Shown here piece by piece: positions 42,801 through 55,515 of a stretch of DNA of 64,000 nt; the first letter of the stretch is position 1; every line of letters begins with the position of its first letter. The stretch spans positions 12,206,749 to 12,270,748 of the forward strand of contig CM045735.1 of assembly GCA_024760905.1 (NCBI GenBank). The letters run 5' to 3'. A program made the translations under genes and the position numbers. The notes below the pieces were generated by a model. The model ran no database searches, had not been told where the DNA came from, and saw only the letters and a list, made by a program, of their open reading frames with translations. This DNA is from Plotosus lineatus. Its lineage: Eukaryota; Chordata; Actinopteri; Siluriformes; Plotosidae.

Positions 42801-43089
42801 CTCTATAACTTTACCTCCATTAATAACATCAATCCATCAAGGCAAGGTTGATAATGGTAAGTAGCCCACGAGATAAACGTTCAAAGGGATTTTTTACTGA
42901 CTGCTGCATAAATTTCTCTAGACTTGATTAATGCTTTTAAAGAAAGAATTAGCTATTTACTGGCTCCAGTGAGTTTTGAACTGGCTGGGATGGAAACAAA
43001 TTGTTGTTTGGTTTGTCTTGAACTAATTCCACTGTTGAATGCTGTGGCTTCTCATGCAAAGATAACATTTCCTTTAACACTTGTTTGGT

Positions 43090-44460
43090 TCTTTGAAGTA
43101 GGATCAACCCCCCCGACTGACATATGACATGTATATCAATAAATACATATTCAATGCTATAAATGCTTATAATAGCAAAGCCTCTTCTTTTCCTTTCTGC
43201 TGTTCCCTTCAGGGGTCGCCACAGCAAATCATCTGCCTCCATCTCACCCTATCCTCTACATCTTCTTTTCTTACACCAACTACCTTCATGTCCTCCTTCA
43301 CCACATCCATGAATCGTCTCTTTGGTCTTCCTCTCGGCCTTCTGCCTGGTAGTTCCAACCTCAGCATCCTACTACCAATATACTCACTATCCCTCCTCTG
43401 TACATGTCCAAACCATCTCAATCTAGCCTCTCTGACTTTGTCTCCAAAACATCTTACATGTGCTGTCCCTCTGATGGACTCATTCCTGATCCTATCCATC
43501 CTCGTTACTCCCAAAGAGAACCTCAACATTTTCATCTCTTCTACCTCCAGCTCTGCCTCCTGTCTTTTCCTCAGTGCCACTGTTTCTAAACCATAGAACA
43601 TCGCTGGCCTCAACACTGTCTTGTACACTTTTCCTTTCATTCTTGCAGATACCTTCCTATCACACATGACACCGGACACTTTTCTACAACCATTCCAACC
43701 TGCCTGCACACACTTCTTCACCTCTTTTCCACACTCGCCATTGCTCTGGATTGTTGAGCCGAAGTACTTAAAATCCTCCACTTTCCTTATTTCTGCTCCC
43801 TGTAACCTCACCGTTCCTCTTGGGTCCTTGTTGTTCACACACATGTATTCTGTTTTACTGATTCTAACCTTCATTCCTCTTCTTTCCAGGGCATACCTCC
43901 ACCTCTCTACATTTTCTTGCACTTGTTCTCTGCTCTCACTACAGTCATCTGCAAACATCATGGTCCATGGGGAATCTTGTCTAACCTCATCTATCAGCCT
44001 GTCCATCACTATAGCAAACAAGAAGGGGCTCAGAGCTGACCCTTGATGCAGTCCCACCTCCACGTTGAATTCTTCTGTAACACCGACAGCACACCTCACC
44101 ACTGTCTTACATCTCTCATACATGTCCTGCACCACTCTAATATACTTGCTTATAATAGCAATTAAACATTCAAAAATAATGCATAATATGTAAATAAAAT
44201 ATAAATACACACACTCAGATGCGCACCTCACATAAAAAGTAAGTAAATTTGTTGGGGGGGGGGGTTGTTTTTTTTTGTTTTTGTTTGTTTGGATTTATTT
44301 ATTTTTTTTTTTTTTTGCATAAACGCCTTGTTTTGTGGAATTTTCCTTAACTTTTCCCCTATTTTTCCTTAATTTCCTTTATTTTTTTCTATAAATATTT
44401 TTGAAAAACCTGCAATGCAACTCGCAGGAATTGAAGCTCGAAGTAGCGAGGGATCACTTG
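43090..44460 (+). mobile_element. TgA element hosting LINE-a
   Basis: The left terminus is lost (starts at TTTGAAGTAGGATCAACC). Interior blocks lie on both sides of the LINE. The right terminus AGTAGCGAGGGATCACTTG is at 44460. Confidence 0.8.
43179..44146 (-). pseudogene. LINE-a, longest copy, 15-bp target duplication
   Basis: TGCTTATAATAGCAA at 43164-43178 and 44147-44161. One open minus-strand frame covers the insert. It begins within the reverse transcriptase: VGLHQGSALSPFLFAIVMDR (thumb-side palm motif), MMFADD (catalytic motif, with FADD in place of YADD), then the C-terminal region seen in the other copies and the 3' tail. QGSALSPFLF and FADD are typical of RTE-clade LINEs. Lacking endonuclease and N-terminal palm, it is inactive, but the uninterrupted frame indicates a recent insertion. 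Confidence 0.92.
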
Positions 44461-44536
44461 TATTTAAATTATAATGTAAAGTATTTACTTAATTATTGTG
44501 GTTTAAATTATAATATAACTCTGTTAATGAGCAAAC

Positions 44537-44920
44537 AGGGTGGCACGGTGGCATAGTGGTTAGTACATCCAGAGAATGAAGTTCCAGAAATCCAGTCTTG
44601 GGCTCGGCGTTTCAGTGCGGAGTTTGCATGTTCCAGTGCTGTGGTGGATCGTAAGTTAAGGTTCTGGATATGTGATCCAAAGGTCAAGCACCAATGTGCA
44701 ACTGTTGGGCCCTTGAGCAAGGCACATTGACCTCAATTGTTTCGTTGTAAAAAATGCTTAATGTAGGTCGCTCTGGATTTGGGCATCAGCCAGATGTCAT
44801 AAATGTAAATTTTCTCCCTGTGCTTGTGTGGGATCCTGCTGAGTACTCTGATTTCTTCCTCGATATGTACATTGGGATAAGTGTTGGCTCCACATTTCCC
44901 CTAGATGTTGAGGTAAGTGT
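44537..44920 (+). mobile_element. SINE-B split by SINE-C
   Basis: SINE-B head at 44537-44635 (GGCACGGTGGCATAGTGGTT, then GTTTGCATGTT). SINE-C at about 44636-44812 with CTGTTGGGCCCTTGAGCAAG and TAGGTCGCTCTGGATTTGGG. SINE-B then resumes with CTCCCTGTGCTTGTGTGGGA. Confidence 0.75.
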
Positions 44921-44924
44921 AATT

Positions 44925-45295
44925 AAGGTCGCTGGGAGGCTGGTGCTCATCTTAGCAAACTCTAGGTGAGGGCAAGGTACACTCTGAATAGCTCACCAAA
45001 CCACTGTAGGGTCAACAGATCCACAACCATTCACACTTACCTCCACGTCTAGGGGCAATTTGGGCCTACCATCGCAGGGCAGAAACACCTTGACAGCTAT
45101 GTAGCTATTCTTGACAAAAGTCAGCAATGGTTTGGTTACATTCCTATCACCATAGACATTGAGAGACATGGCGAGCCTTTGATAACCCAGTTAACAGCAC
45201 TAACTGCAGTGACAACTGTTGACAGTGGGGCTTGAACCACCAACCTTGGAATCGGTAATGCAGGACGTTACCACCGGGCCACCACTACCACAAAG
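44925..45295 (-). mobile_element. SINE-A2, degenerate
   Basis: A2 tail at 44925-45010, about 60 bp of other sequence, then the SINE-A body and head to GCCACCACTACC. Old copy with many changes. Confidence 0.65.
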
Positions 45296-45484
45296 CAAAT
45301 ATATTTTATATAACAGTGTGTCACAATTTATATGTATATTTTATTTGTTTTTTTCTTCCTATAGTTTATGCTATTTTATTGTTAACGCTAACACACACTG
45401 TTCATGGATTGGTTCCAGCACTTATCTATAAGAGTCGTAGGAGAATTTAGTGCAAAACCCAGCTACTTTCAGATCAGAACCCTA

Positions 45485-45685
45485 ATTGTCATTTCTTTGT
45501 ACTTTGGGAGGAAAAGCAGAGTACTCGGAGGAAACTTACAGTCACGGGGAGAACATGAAAATCCCAGAAAGCATCAAGTCAGCACACCACATCATCGTCT
45601 ATTTATTTATTACTCAGTCAACAATGGGCGAAGCCGGGGTACATTATGAACAACTCTCGAGACCATTGTAAGGCAACACTCAGAT

Positions 45686-45731
<46 letters not shown>

Positions 45732-45870
45732 CACACACAGTTTGAGTTGGGGGGGGGTGTTTGTACCACAAATTAGCCTAATATGCATATCTTAGGACTG
45801 TGGGAGGAAATTATAGTAGCCAGAGGAAACCAGTTCCTTCTGGCTGTGCTCACCACTATGCCACAATGCC
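45485..45870 (-). mobile_element. Two SINE-B pieces around a (CA)n array
   Basis: SINE-B core at 45485-45580 (TTGGGAGGAAAAGCAGAGTA) and a second core/head at 45770-45875 (GGACTGTGGGAGGAAATTAT, CACTATGCCACAATGCC). The CA array lies at 45689-45728. Confidence 0.55.
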
Positions 45871-45875
45871 ACACC

Positions 45876-46650
45876 CCTCCCCAAAATACAAGAATACATA
45901 ATATACGTTGTACTTCACTTTCATTACATCTGTATTTGTGGACATTTTCTGAGTGCATACGGCTACAGATAACAGAGCAGTACCACAAGAAATCAAAGGA
46001 GTGATAGCCAATACTTCAAGAGAGACAAGAAATAAAAAGGTGGAATGATGTGAGAAATTCTGCGATCAGTAAGAAATTTGAAAAATGTGTATGATGCTTC
46101 CAGCTTTGATAATTCTACATCTTCTTATAACTCATTCTGAGCAAATCCATGGTTCAATTCCCTCCACCATCGTTATGTTTGTTGTAGTCAGAAAGTTTTG
46201 ACCCTGAGATGCTTTTTAATGGATATATGGCTTAGCATTCACGCTAATGCAAAATAAAGTAAAGGCTGCACAGAAGTGGGTGGGAAGTCACATGTTATAT
46301 CATATAACAGATGTATTGATTTTCATTTCCCTTAGTGGATTTCATTTCAGTATGTTTCTCCATCTGAGTGTCATATGTGAAAGCTTTGAACAAAAGGTAC
46401 CTTATCTCTTCCCTTCTTCGCAGCCACATACGAGTCAGCCAAGGGCCTTCAAAAGGTATAACCATACAAAAAGGGTCGAAATAATTTCAACATATGGATA
46501 CTTTGATGAAATAGCTTCAATGTCACGTTAGGTTTCATATTTATAGTGTCACCAGACCATTGTTTATTGTTTGGAGCATTGAAAATAATATCTTGTTAGT
46601 CTGCACAGAGAATTCTGGGAAGGGTGAGCCGGCCCCTTTAACTGATTAAA
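45876..46650. other. No recognised feature
   Basis: Short open frames only. Nothing recognised. Confidence 0.4.
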
Positions 46651-46651
46651 T

Positions 46652-47963
46652 CAGGGGTCACCAACCTTTTTGAAACTGAGAGCTACTTCTTGGGTACCAG
46701 TTAATGCGAAGGGCTATCAGGTGGATACACACTTGTCACATAACAAATTTGTTTCATTTACCTTTAGTTCTATGTTATTATTAATAATTAATGATATTCA
46801 TCTATGTCAGGGGTCACTGACCTTTTTGACTAAGAGAGACAAAAAAAAAAAAAATTAAAATCTGATCCTCTGAGAGCCAAATATATTTTTAATACTGAGA
46901 CCAATAATTTTAGAGTATAATATGACTCTGAATTTATTTTAAACAACATTATTATGATGAAGTTATTTATTAATAAGAAAAGTACTATTAATGTGACTTG
47001 TGATGCTGCATGGTTTTGCTGATGGCTTTGTGGTCTGGTTGATACGTGCTGAAGTTCAGCTTCATGCAGGCGTTTAGCCTGTGTGAGAAGAAGGACCACT
47101 CACGTGCACATGTGGAAACAAACATGGTCAATACGACAGCATAGCTGTCAACCCCTAAGATTAATAAAGAGTGAGAAGCAGGGGTCCGGGGGCGGGTGGG
47201 GGAGAAAATTTTAGTTTTAAGTGATTTTTAAGCCATTTCATGCAAGTTGTATATGTAATGATTAAACACAGACATTGAGGAAAAATACAAAATTACACTC
47301 ATGTCTTAATGAAATCTTCAATGAAAGGACTAATGAATTAATTGTATTAATACGTGAGATTTTAGACACCTTGCGTGAGAGATTAAGGAGGAGATGAAAT
47401 GTGTGAGTCTCATGCTTGATGCGTGACAGTTGATTATGGTCTCAAGGCAATCAGCTGGTCTGCGGGTTGAAGTTTTTTCATTCTGTCCATTTGTGTTTTG
47501 CTTGCCAGCTCTGCTTGGGTTCTTGCATATGAACTAATCAAAATGAGGGAAATTTACCTCTTTACCCAAAAACAACTTGCGCAGGCTGTTGCATATAATC
47601 CAATAAAATTAGAGTGTATCGGCCCCACCCACACACTGGAGTACAGAAAGGATTGGCTCTCTGCTGCGTGCCACCGCGACAAGTAGCATTGAAAATAGAT
47701 GTATAGATTTAAATCCGTGAGATTTATTGATGTTTTTGTTTTATTTGATGGCTTTTTCCTGTATTTTTATTTTAAAGGACAGTGAAATTATGTATTAGTT
47801 ATTCTGTTAAGAAAGGCCACCTGATTTATCTGAGAGCCAGATGCAGTCGAGCCACATCTGGCTTGCGAGTCATAGGTTTCTGACTCCTGAACAGGCTCGT
47901 GGGCGACTCATGTTGTCCTTTTGGGAAACCTGGTGCCCGCGGCCACCATGTTGGTGACCCCTG
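46652..47963. mobile_element. Nested hAT-like elements
   Basis: The outer ends are CAGGGGTCACCAACCTTTTT (46652) and ATGTTGGTGACCCCTG (to 47963). The inner ends are CAGGGGTCACTGACCTTTTT (46808) and GGTTTCTGACTCCTG (to 47889). Inner sequence contains GAGAGCCAAATAT and GAGAGCCAGATG, common in hAT non-autonomous elements. Target duplications are not clear, so both are old. Confidence 0.65.
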
Positions 47964-47964
47964 C

Positions 47965-48084
47965 TATAGACAGTCATACTCATTAATACAATATTAATGT
48001 AGTAAAATATAGTAAGGAGAAAGAAAAACCTTTTAATTTTGTACTGTGATATTATTAATAAAATATATAAACATTATACAGCAT

Positions 48085-48180
<96 letters not shown>

Positions 48181-48870
48181 GTATGTATATGTTTTCATTT
48201 TGTATGTATAATATATTATCCAGTTAAGCTCTATGATGCCACTCAAACACTGGCTAAGCGCAGTCTCTTCTGAAGAAATAAGACTTTCTCCTGAAGAAAC
48301 GACAGTTTCCTCTGAAGTGCCTGAACTTGAATTAAGTAATCTCATTTGCTCCCTATAAACACACACCACACGCTCACCTCAATTAAAGTGCGCTTCTTAA
48401 GTCCTTCCCCTTTGAATGTGAAGCGTTTGTTGCAGGTGACACAAGGAGCTTCATCTTGCACACTTAAAAGATCAGAAGTCCAGATAAGCTGTGCTTTGTC
48501 TCTCAAGCTCCGTTTTATCACCTGCAAAAACCTGTGAGTTAATTCTCTCGCGCAGAGATAAGCATGCTTGTGTTTATTGAGAGTAGATGCAAAAAAAATT
48601 CAGGTGTGAGCCACGGAACAGTTCAACCATGCCCTTCAGTTGTAGCGGACAGTTAGAGTTAAAGAACACAGCCATCAAAATCAAAGTCCCCCCAAAACAC
48701 AGACCATAACAAAAAGAACATAAAAGAACATGAAATGTAATAAATTGGATAAACAAAACAAAACAATAAACATGCTACACTACAGTACATAATATTACAC
48801 TCACAAACATTCTAAACATTAACTTAGGTATTGTACTGGAATAATGATTGAAAAAGACTTTAATACTCGA
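47965..48870 (-). mobile_element. TgC-related fragment split by a (TA)n array
   Basis: TATAGACAGTCATACTCATTAATAC near the start and TTGTACTGGAATAATGATTG near the end match the reverse complement of 25590-25790 in TgC. Both termini are missing. Confidence 0.6.
48090..48168. repeat. (TA)n microsatellite
   Basis: About 39 TA units. Confidence 0.97.
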
Positions 48871-48961
48871 GTGTGACGTTTGTAGAAATCAATATTGTAA
48901 ATTATTGAAGAGTATTAAATGTGCTCTTTTAATATCTTTAATGGTTAACTGAATTGTCAAA

Positions 48962-49270
48962 GGATGGCACGGTGGTGTAGCACTTAGCACGTCCGCCTCA
49001 CACTAAGACGGTCCTGGGTTTGATTCCAAGGCTCAAGTGTTTCTGTGTAGAGTTTGCCTGTTCTTTCCATATTTGCATGAGTTTCTCTGGGGACACTCTA
49101 GTTTCTTCCCACAGTTCAAAAATATGCTAATTGACTGTCCAAATTGACCATAGTTGTGAATGTAAATCAGTGGGTGTGTTGCTCTGGTATGCTGGTAAGG
49201 GTGGACCCCAACTCAAACCTTCCGGTGAGGTAGACACCAGCCTTCCGGCAAAATCATAATAGGTAATCCT
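48962..49270 (+). mobile_element. SINE-B with A2-like tail, degenerate
   Basis: Head GGCACGGTGGTGTAGCACTT and GGTCCTGGGTTTGATTCC, core AGTTTGCCTGTTCTTTCC, tail GACACCAGCCTTCCGGCAAA...TAATAGGTAATCCTAA. Confidence 0.7.
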
Positions 49271-49303
49271 AACAGTATTAATGGTTAAACAAATATATAT
49301 ATA

Positions 49304-49981
49304 CAGGGATCTTTCACTATCCGCAGTTAACTGGGACCGAGACCCCACCGCGACCGCTGATTTCCGCGAAGTAGGATCGATCCCCTGACTGACGTATACG
49401 TAAATGTATTTGTGTATATAATGTCAATAAATACATATTCAACACAATAAATGCTTATAATAACAATTAAACATTCAAAAATAATGCATAAGATGTAAAT
49501 AAAATATAAATATACACACAGATGCGCGGGCACACACTCCGAAGCGCACCTCACATAAAAATGTAAGTTGTTTTGCTGGGGGGTTTTGTGTTGTTTTTTA
49601 TTTTTGTTTGTTTGGGTTTTTTTGCATAATTGTTTCTGTTTTGCGGCATTTCATTAACCTTTTCCCTAGTTTTGCTACATCTATTTTCAATGCCACTTGT
49701 CGCTGTGGAACGCAGCAGATAGCCAATCCTTTCTGTACTCCAGTGTGTGGGTGGGGCCGAAACACTCTAATTTTATTGGATTATATGCAACAGCCTGCGC
49801 GAGTTGTTTTCGGGTAAAGAGGTAAATTTCCCTCGTTTTGATTAGTTCATGTGCAAGAAGCCAAGCAGAGCTGGCAAGCAAAACACAAATTATTTTTTTA
49901 TTTTACAATGAATATTTAAAAAAAAAAACGTGATGCACTGAAGCCGCAGAAACTGAAGCGCAAAGTTGCGAGGGATCCCTG
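49304..49981 (+). mobile_element. TgA element with a foreign insert
   Basis: Left terminus CAGGGATCTTTCACTATCCG and right terminus TTGCGAGGGATCCCTG. 49683-49893 is not TgA: it is a reverse-complement copy of about 47484-47690 from the hAT region. Confidence 0.82.
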
Positions 49982-50046
49982 TACATTGTTTAATTCGACT
50001 ATTAGTTTTTAAATTCTGGTATAAAATGGATTCATATTTTACTTTG

Positions 50047-50346
50047 ATATACCGGTGGCATAGTGGTTACTACATGCTGGCGTAGTGGCTTGGTGCTGGG
50101 CTCATGATCGGGAGGTTGTGTGTTTAAATCTCAGTTAAATTCCCACTGTGCTAAGACAGACCCCTGGGCAAGGTCTTAACCACAAGTGTGTCTCTGTTCA
50201 CCCAGCAGTATAAATGGGTACCAGTAAAAATATACTGGGAAGGCAACCTGCGATGGACTAGCGTCCCATCCAGGAGGAGTTGTGCTCCTAGTCGCTTCAT
50301 GCTACGGAAACCGGGAATGAGCACCGGCCTAATGAACTGCTAGGAT
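50047..50346 (+). mobile_element. SINE-D, near full length
   Basis: Head ATACCGGTGGCATAGTGGTT with a partial repeat of the A-box region, B-box-like GTGTGTTTAAATC, core CAGTATAAATGGGTACCAGT. Ends in GGATCGGGAGTT and an A15 run. The usual tail is missing. Confidence 0.8.
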
Positions 50347-50910
50347 CGGGAGTTAAAAAAAAAAAAAAAGATTAAAGTCTGAAATTGATAATATGCTCAA
50401 GGTGTTAAATCTGTAATACTAATTATAGTATGTTTCTTTTCATCAGTCTTAATAGTATATAGTATACTATATAATATATAGGTAGAACAGCAGAGTCTTA
50501 CTTTAAGCACCTGCCAACACCATTGAGTTAACCATTAACAGACAGTAACAAGGAAAACCTTGGCCGTGCATTATCCTGTAGTTACTTACAATAAACAAGC
50601 CATTGTTGAAACTGTGCTCTAGGCCAATGGGTAATTGAGAGATCAAAACTGAGAAGGGTGAACCAATGCCAGAATTGCACCTTATCATCTGATGTCACTT
50701 TTTATATATCTTTCCTCCCTTCTAAGTGTTATAAACATAGCAAGGGCAGGTCCAAGCAGACAGATCAACAGATCATACTGTCTCATTCTGAGCACGTCTA
50801 TCTGGACATAAGTCAGTTTTACGAAGACTCTGAGATTGTCGACTTCATTTTCGGAATAAAAATCAAAAGAGTGATCAGAGACTCAAATTTAGTCGAAAAA
50901 CAAGGACGCT
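50347..50910 (+). promoter_or_regulatory. Upstream region of claudin gene 5
   Basis: Free of recognised repeats. Candidate core promoter elements are TTTATATAT (50701-50709), TTATAAA (50731-50737) and AATAAAAAT (50856-50864). None can be chosen by eye. CAGACAGATCAACAGATCAT near 50757 is a local repeat. Confidence 0.35.
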
Positions 50911-51573
50911 ATGGCTGCATTAGGGCTTGAGATTCTGGGAATATCGCTCTCTGTTATTGGCTGGATGCTCTGCATTGTGTGCTGCGCCCTTCCCATGTGG
51001 CGGGTCTCCGCATTCATCGGCGCCAACATCATCACAGCTCAGGTTTACTGGGAAGGAATTTGGATGAACTGTATGGTTCAGAGTACTGGACAAATGCAGT
51101 GTAAAATCTACGACTCCATTCTGGCTCTTCCCATCGACCTTCAGGCGGCCCGTGCTCTGACAGTTGTGGTCATAGTTCTGGGCATCCTTGGTCTTCTTAT
51201 TTCCATTGTGGGAGCAAAGTGCACCAACTGCATCGAGGACGAGGCTGCCAAAGCCCGTGTGATGATCATTTCTGGTGTCATCTTCATAACCACAGGCGTT
51301 ATGCAACTTATTCCTATCTCCTGGTCAGCTAATACCATTATTCAAGAGTTTTACAGTCCAATTGTACCTGAGGCCCAGAAAGCAGAGATTGGTGCCTCGC
51401 TGTATTTGGGCTGGGGTGCTGCGGCCTTGCTGCTGGCTGGAGGCTCGATTTTGTGTTGCAGCTGTCCACCCTCTGACAAGGAACTGAAGTACGTTCCACC
51501 AAGCCGCATGGCTTACTCCACAAACCACCGCTCAGTGGCTCCCAGCTCTTACAGCCGGAAAGACTATGTTTAA
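50911..51573 (+). CDS. cldn: Claudin, claudin-3-like (gene 5)
   Basis: A 220-residue claudin on the plus strand, opposite to genes 1-4. W30, GIW 49-51, C54, C64 and R81 are all kept. The second loop reads [20 protein letters not shown], with Gln and Glu where the others have Arg and Asp. [20 protein letters not shown] is TM1, and [10 protein letters not shown] after TM4 supplies several cysteines. The longer cytoplasmic tail contains two Tyr and several Ser and ends SYSRKDYV. The RKDYV ending recalls vertebrate claudin-3. ATG context has G at -3 and G at +4. Another ATG at 50658 opens an upstream frame but does not join the claudin frame. Confidence 0.96.
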   Translation: MAALGLEILGISLSVIGWMLCIVCCALPMWRVSAFIGANIITAQVYWEGIWMNCMVQSTGQMQCKIYDSILALPIDLQAARALTVVVIVLGILGLLISIVGAKCTNCIEDEAAKARVMIISGVIFITTGVMQLIPISWSANTIIQEFYSPIVPEAQKAEIGASLYLGWGAAALLLAGGSILCCSCPPSDKELKYVPPSRMAYSTNHRSVAPSSYSRKDYV

Positions 51574-52587
51574 AGAAATCCCAGCAGCATTGGAGCGCTA
51601 CATGTCTCGGGGGAAAGAAATGTTGCTGTCTGAACTCAAACGTCCCGACTTGGTCATGTTTTACCGGAATATTTTTATTCAACATACGTCTCAATCCATG
51701 GACATAAAAAAACATGCTCAAATGAATATTTATTCTTGTATTTGAGGACATTTCTTTTGTATTATTACATTTTCTAATTCTTTACCAGTGAATCATATGT
51801 TTAAATCTCTACCAATTTAAACATAGGGTAAGTCAGTGAAAGTTAAATTGTTTTGATGTCTTGAAAAAAGAAAATTCCAACACTATCCATGTTAGCCTAT
51901 AATGATTTACTAATTATAATATAAATACAATGATATACTATTACATCAATAGTTCACAAAAATGAACATTTTGGAATTTTTAATCATGGTATAATCATGT
52001 ATATATTAACAAATGTACCATAATTCAAGCACATTTGCAAGCATGTACAAATAAAAAAAAATACATTTTAGAAATATATTGTCTGGAATCACTGAAATAT
52101 TTGATTCTTAGCTTTAGATCAGTTATAGCCAATCCTCCTGCCCCCCCAACACACACACACATACACACACAAACTCAGAGGAAAGCATTATATTCCCCTT
52201 TGTACACATAAGATCACAAATATCCATGATTGAAAAATGATTTTTTTTTTGTTGAGGAAAAGTGACAGGAAAAGGAATACATGCAATTCCTATCTTCCTG
52301 AGGGCTCGGCCAATTAGATCTCATGACTGTGTGCATCAACCCGGGCTCATACACGCAAACCTGGCTGCTAGTGGCACACTATGCTGAGGCGCCGCTCAGG
52401 AAACCACAATTTATATATTTTTGATTCTGATCGATAATCATGGCGATATCTTTTCTTTTAAGCTTTCGATATACAGTACATGTTTTGTTAAGGCCTACCA
52501 GTGTTACTAATAAATTTCAATCAGTAGTGATTGTTTTCATGCTCTGTACTTATATAACCTGTATTATAAGTGATATAACCTACAGAT
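51574..52587 (+). other. Claudin gene 5 3' UTR and downstream DNA
   Basis: No repeat recognised up to 52587. AATAAA at 52050-52055 is a candidate polyadenylation signal and would give a 3' UTR near 480 nt. The sequence is AT-rich. Confidence 0.45.
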
Positions 52588-52602
52588 ATAAATATTGGTA
52601 AT

Positions 52603-52951
52603 CAGATGAGAGATTTTCTTTCGACTTTTTCCCTTTCTCAGGGTCGCCACAGCGAATGATTCGCACATTTGATTTGGCATAGGTTTTTACGTCGGATGCC
52701 CTTCCTGACACAACCCTTTAGCAAGGGATAGAAACACGCTGATGGCTTTGCAGCTACTCTTTACGAAAGTCAGCAATGGTTCTTTTACATGAACCTCTCA
52801 CCATAGACAGTGAGAGACATGGCCGGCCTTTGATAACCCAGTTAGCTGCACTGGGGGGGGGACAGTGACAACCTTGTGGGGAGTGGGACTCGAACCTCCA
52901 ACCTTAGGATCAGCGATCCAGCTCCCTATACAACTAGACCACCACTGCCAA
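52603..52951 (-). mobile_element. SINE-A1 with 15-bp target duplication
   Basis: ATAAATATTGGTAAT at 52588-52602 and 52952-52966. LINE-a-like tail at left (CGACTTTTTCCCTTTCTCAG), tRNA-like head at right (CTAGACCACCACTGCC). Confidence 0.92.
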
Positions 52952-53244
52952 ATAAATATTGGTAATGCACCCATTAAATTAACTAGCCAGCATTACTATG
53001 AAGACTCTTATTGGTGTCTGTCATCTAAACCAATATTACAAAATTATTAAATTTTAAGTATCTATACTACTACCTCAAATAATAATACAATATAGATAGA
53101 TATGGTAAAGAAATTGACATGAGAGAAGCTAAATACAGGTATACCTCGGCTTACGTTGTTAATTAGATTCAGGAGAGACGAAGTAAGTCGAAAACAAGTT
53201 AACTCAAATTAGCTTGTGTCTAGGCTATGCCAAATTTACTTGTA

Positions 53245-53251
<7 letters not shown>

Positions 53252-53304
<53 letters not shown>

Positions 53305-53325
53305 TATATATATAAATATATATAA
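53252..53325. repeat. (TA)n microsatellite
   Basis: TA repeats with TATAAATATA interruptions, ending at the hammerhead-bearing fragment. Confidence 0.95.
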
Positions 53326-53630
<305 letters not shown>

Positions 53631-54190
53631 CAGTAAGCCCCGTTATTCGTGCCCCTCATGGATCCCAGAAATCCATGAATTATTGACACGGTTTTAAAAC
53701 CCAATGTATGATATTACATGTGCTACAATATGCTTCTTAAACACATTCTATAGACAGTCTTACTCATTAATACAGTAATAATGCATTAAAATTTCGTAAT
53801 GATTAAGTACGAAAAACTTTTTAATTTTGCACTATGATAATATTTATTAATAAATAAAGTGCTTATGCTCCTTACCAGAAACTAGAGAAGATGCAGGGTG
53901 TTTGAGTGACATCATAGGGCTTAAATAATCATTAAAAGCACAATAAAAACCGTGAATTCACAATTCAAGCAATCACGTTGATGACATGTGCACGAAGGAG
54001 AAAAATTTAAAAAGGAGGTGCATGTACACATCCTCTGCAACCAATCAGCAGGAGGGAGAAACAAAAGCTCTCAGCCATTGGCTAAATTTGAATCACGTAC
54101 CAGTAATGTCGTGCTGCTGATGCATATGTATAATTTTTTTCTGGGGCTGCCGCTAATTCAATGCTTCTGAAATAGTGGGGCGCGATTATA
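53631..54190 (-). mobile_element. TgC-related element, partial
   Basis: CAGTAAGCCCCGTTATTCGTG terminus, then TTCTATAGACAGTCTTACTC matching TgC. The other terminus is not found. Confidence 0.55.
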
Positions 54191-54419
54191 TGATTCTTCT
54201 TATTATTTTCCTTTCAGCTTTTTTCCCTTTTTCAGGGGTCACCACAGCGAATCATCTGATTCGCATATTTGATTTGGCATAGGTTATGATTATAATGACG
54301 TAAACTTTATTATTTTTTTATTTTCCATATATTTTTTGAAAACTGACGTATAATTGAAAATGACTTAACTCGAAACGCCTTAAGTCGAGGTATACCTGTA
54401 TAATAAGCTACATCTATAT

Positions 54420-54723
54420 TTGGTTTTCAGTAATGGAAAATAAGCTCGGAAAGAAATTATGATAATAACATCAATTAAATAACATGTAGTAGGTTTGCAT
54501 TAGCTAATGTACCTTAGCTCATTACATTAACATGTGTGTGGTTTCGCTGAAATTTTGTGTCCAAAGTGAGTTACGGCTGAGATTTTCAGTTGGCAAGTGA
54601 GTCGAGGACTTGGTCGTAACAAAACATTGTAACATAGATTGGATCCTTACAAGAAACAGAAAATAGCACTAAGTTGGTGGTTTTTTGTTATGCTACATGG
54701 TACAATCAGTAAAGCAATACTAT

Positions 54724-54765
<42 letters not shown>

Positions 54766-55515
54766 CATATGGTTGTACATAGCATATAATACTTGCAGTG
54801 TTTGTCATAATGAAACTGAGTTTGTGAAAAATAATACTGGATATATATATTTTTTTACCTTTATTACAATTATTAACATTAGCATTGTCATGCTATTATT
54901 GCTATTACATTTGAACTTCATTCAAGCATATGTATTTATGCTTTTAGTTGTCATATTATTTGTTATAATTTTTGTGATTTTTCACAAAGTGTCTTTTTCA
55001 GAAGGCTAAATTTAGTAGTTTAGGAAATGTAGTAGTTGCAGGATTGGACAGTTTCATGAGACACACATTACTACTGTATTTCAGAGTAAAAGGGACTGTA
55101 ATGGGATTGGCACTGCCAGCTGTCCTTCGGTATGCCATCAGGGAGAACTTGACAGCATTGTTTGTTCAAACAGAAGCTGTTGAATTTATCTTATCTTTAA
55201 TAAAGTGATCTTATATAGATAAACGTATGCTAATTATGAGGGTAAAGGCCTGTATATTCAGTACAATGTATGATTTATGAAATATTTTGACAAAAAAATG
55301 GAATTGACTTTTTAAGCTTTCCTTGGACAGTTTTGTGTCGTGATGATGTTCAATGAGAAAAATCCTTTAAATAAACACTTTAATGAAAGTCTGTCCAAAG
55401 CTGTCTAAAACTTTTTGGCACACCTCCTATTTCAGTTATGTTATAGCAGCTGTTGTAAACGTTTCTTCCCTCACCAGGCCTTTCAACTGAAGTTATGATA
55501 CAGTTCACTGTTCCT
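54420..55515. other. No recognised gene; A34 run at 54728-54761
   Basis: Long A run followed by AT-rich DNA. 55330-55440 (GTCCAAAGCTGTCTAAAACT) may be transposon-derived but is unassigned. Confidence 0.4.

Noticed and set aside
46247..46531. 94-residue plus-strand frame as a small gene
   Set aside because: No domain, conserved context or signal. Likely chance.
54773..55009. Hydrophobic 78-residue frame resembling a small membrane protein
   Set aside because: Its composition follows from T-rich DNA. No homology recognised and no promoter context.
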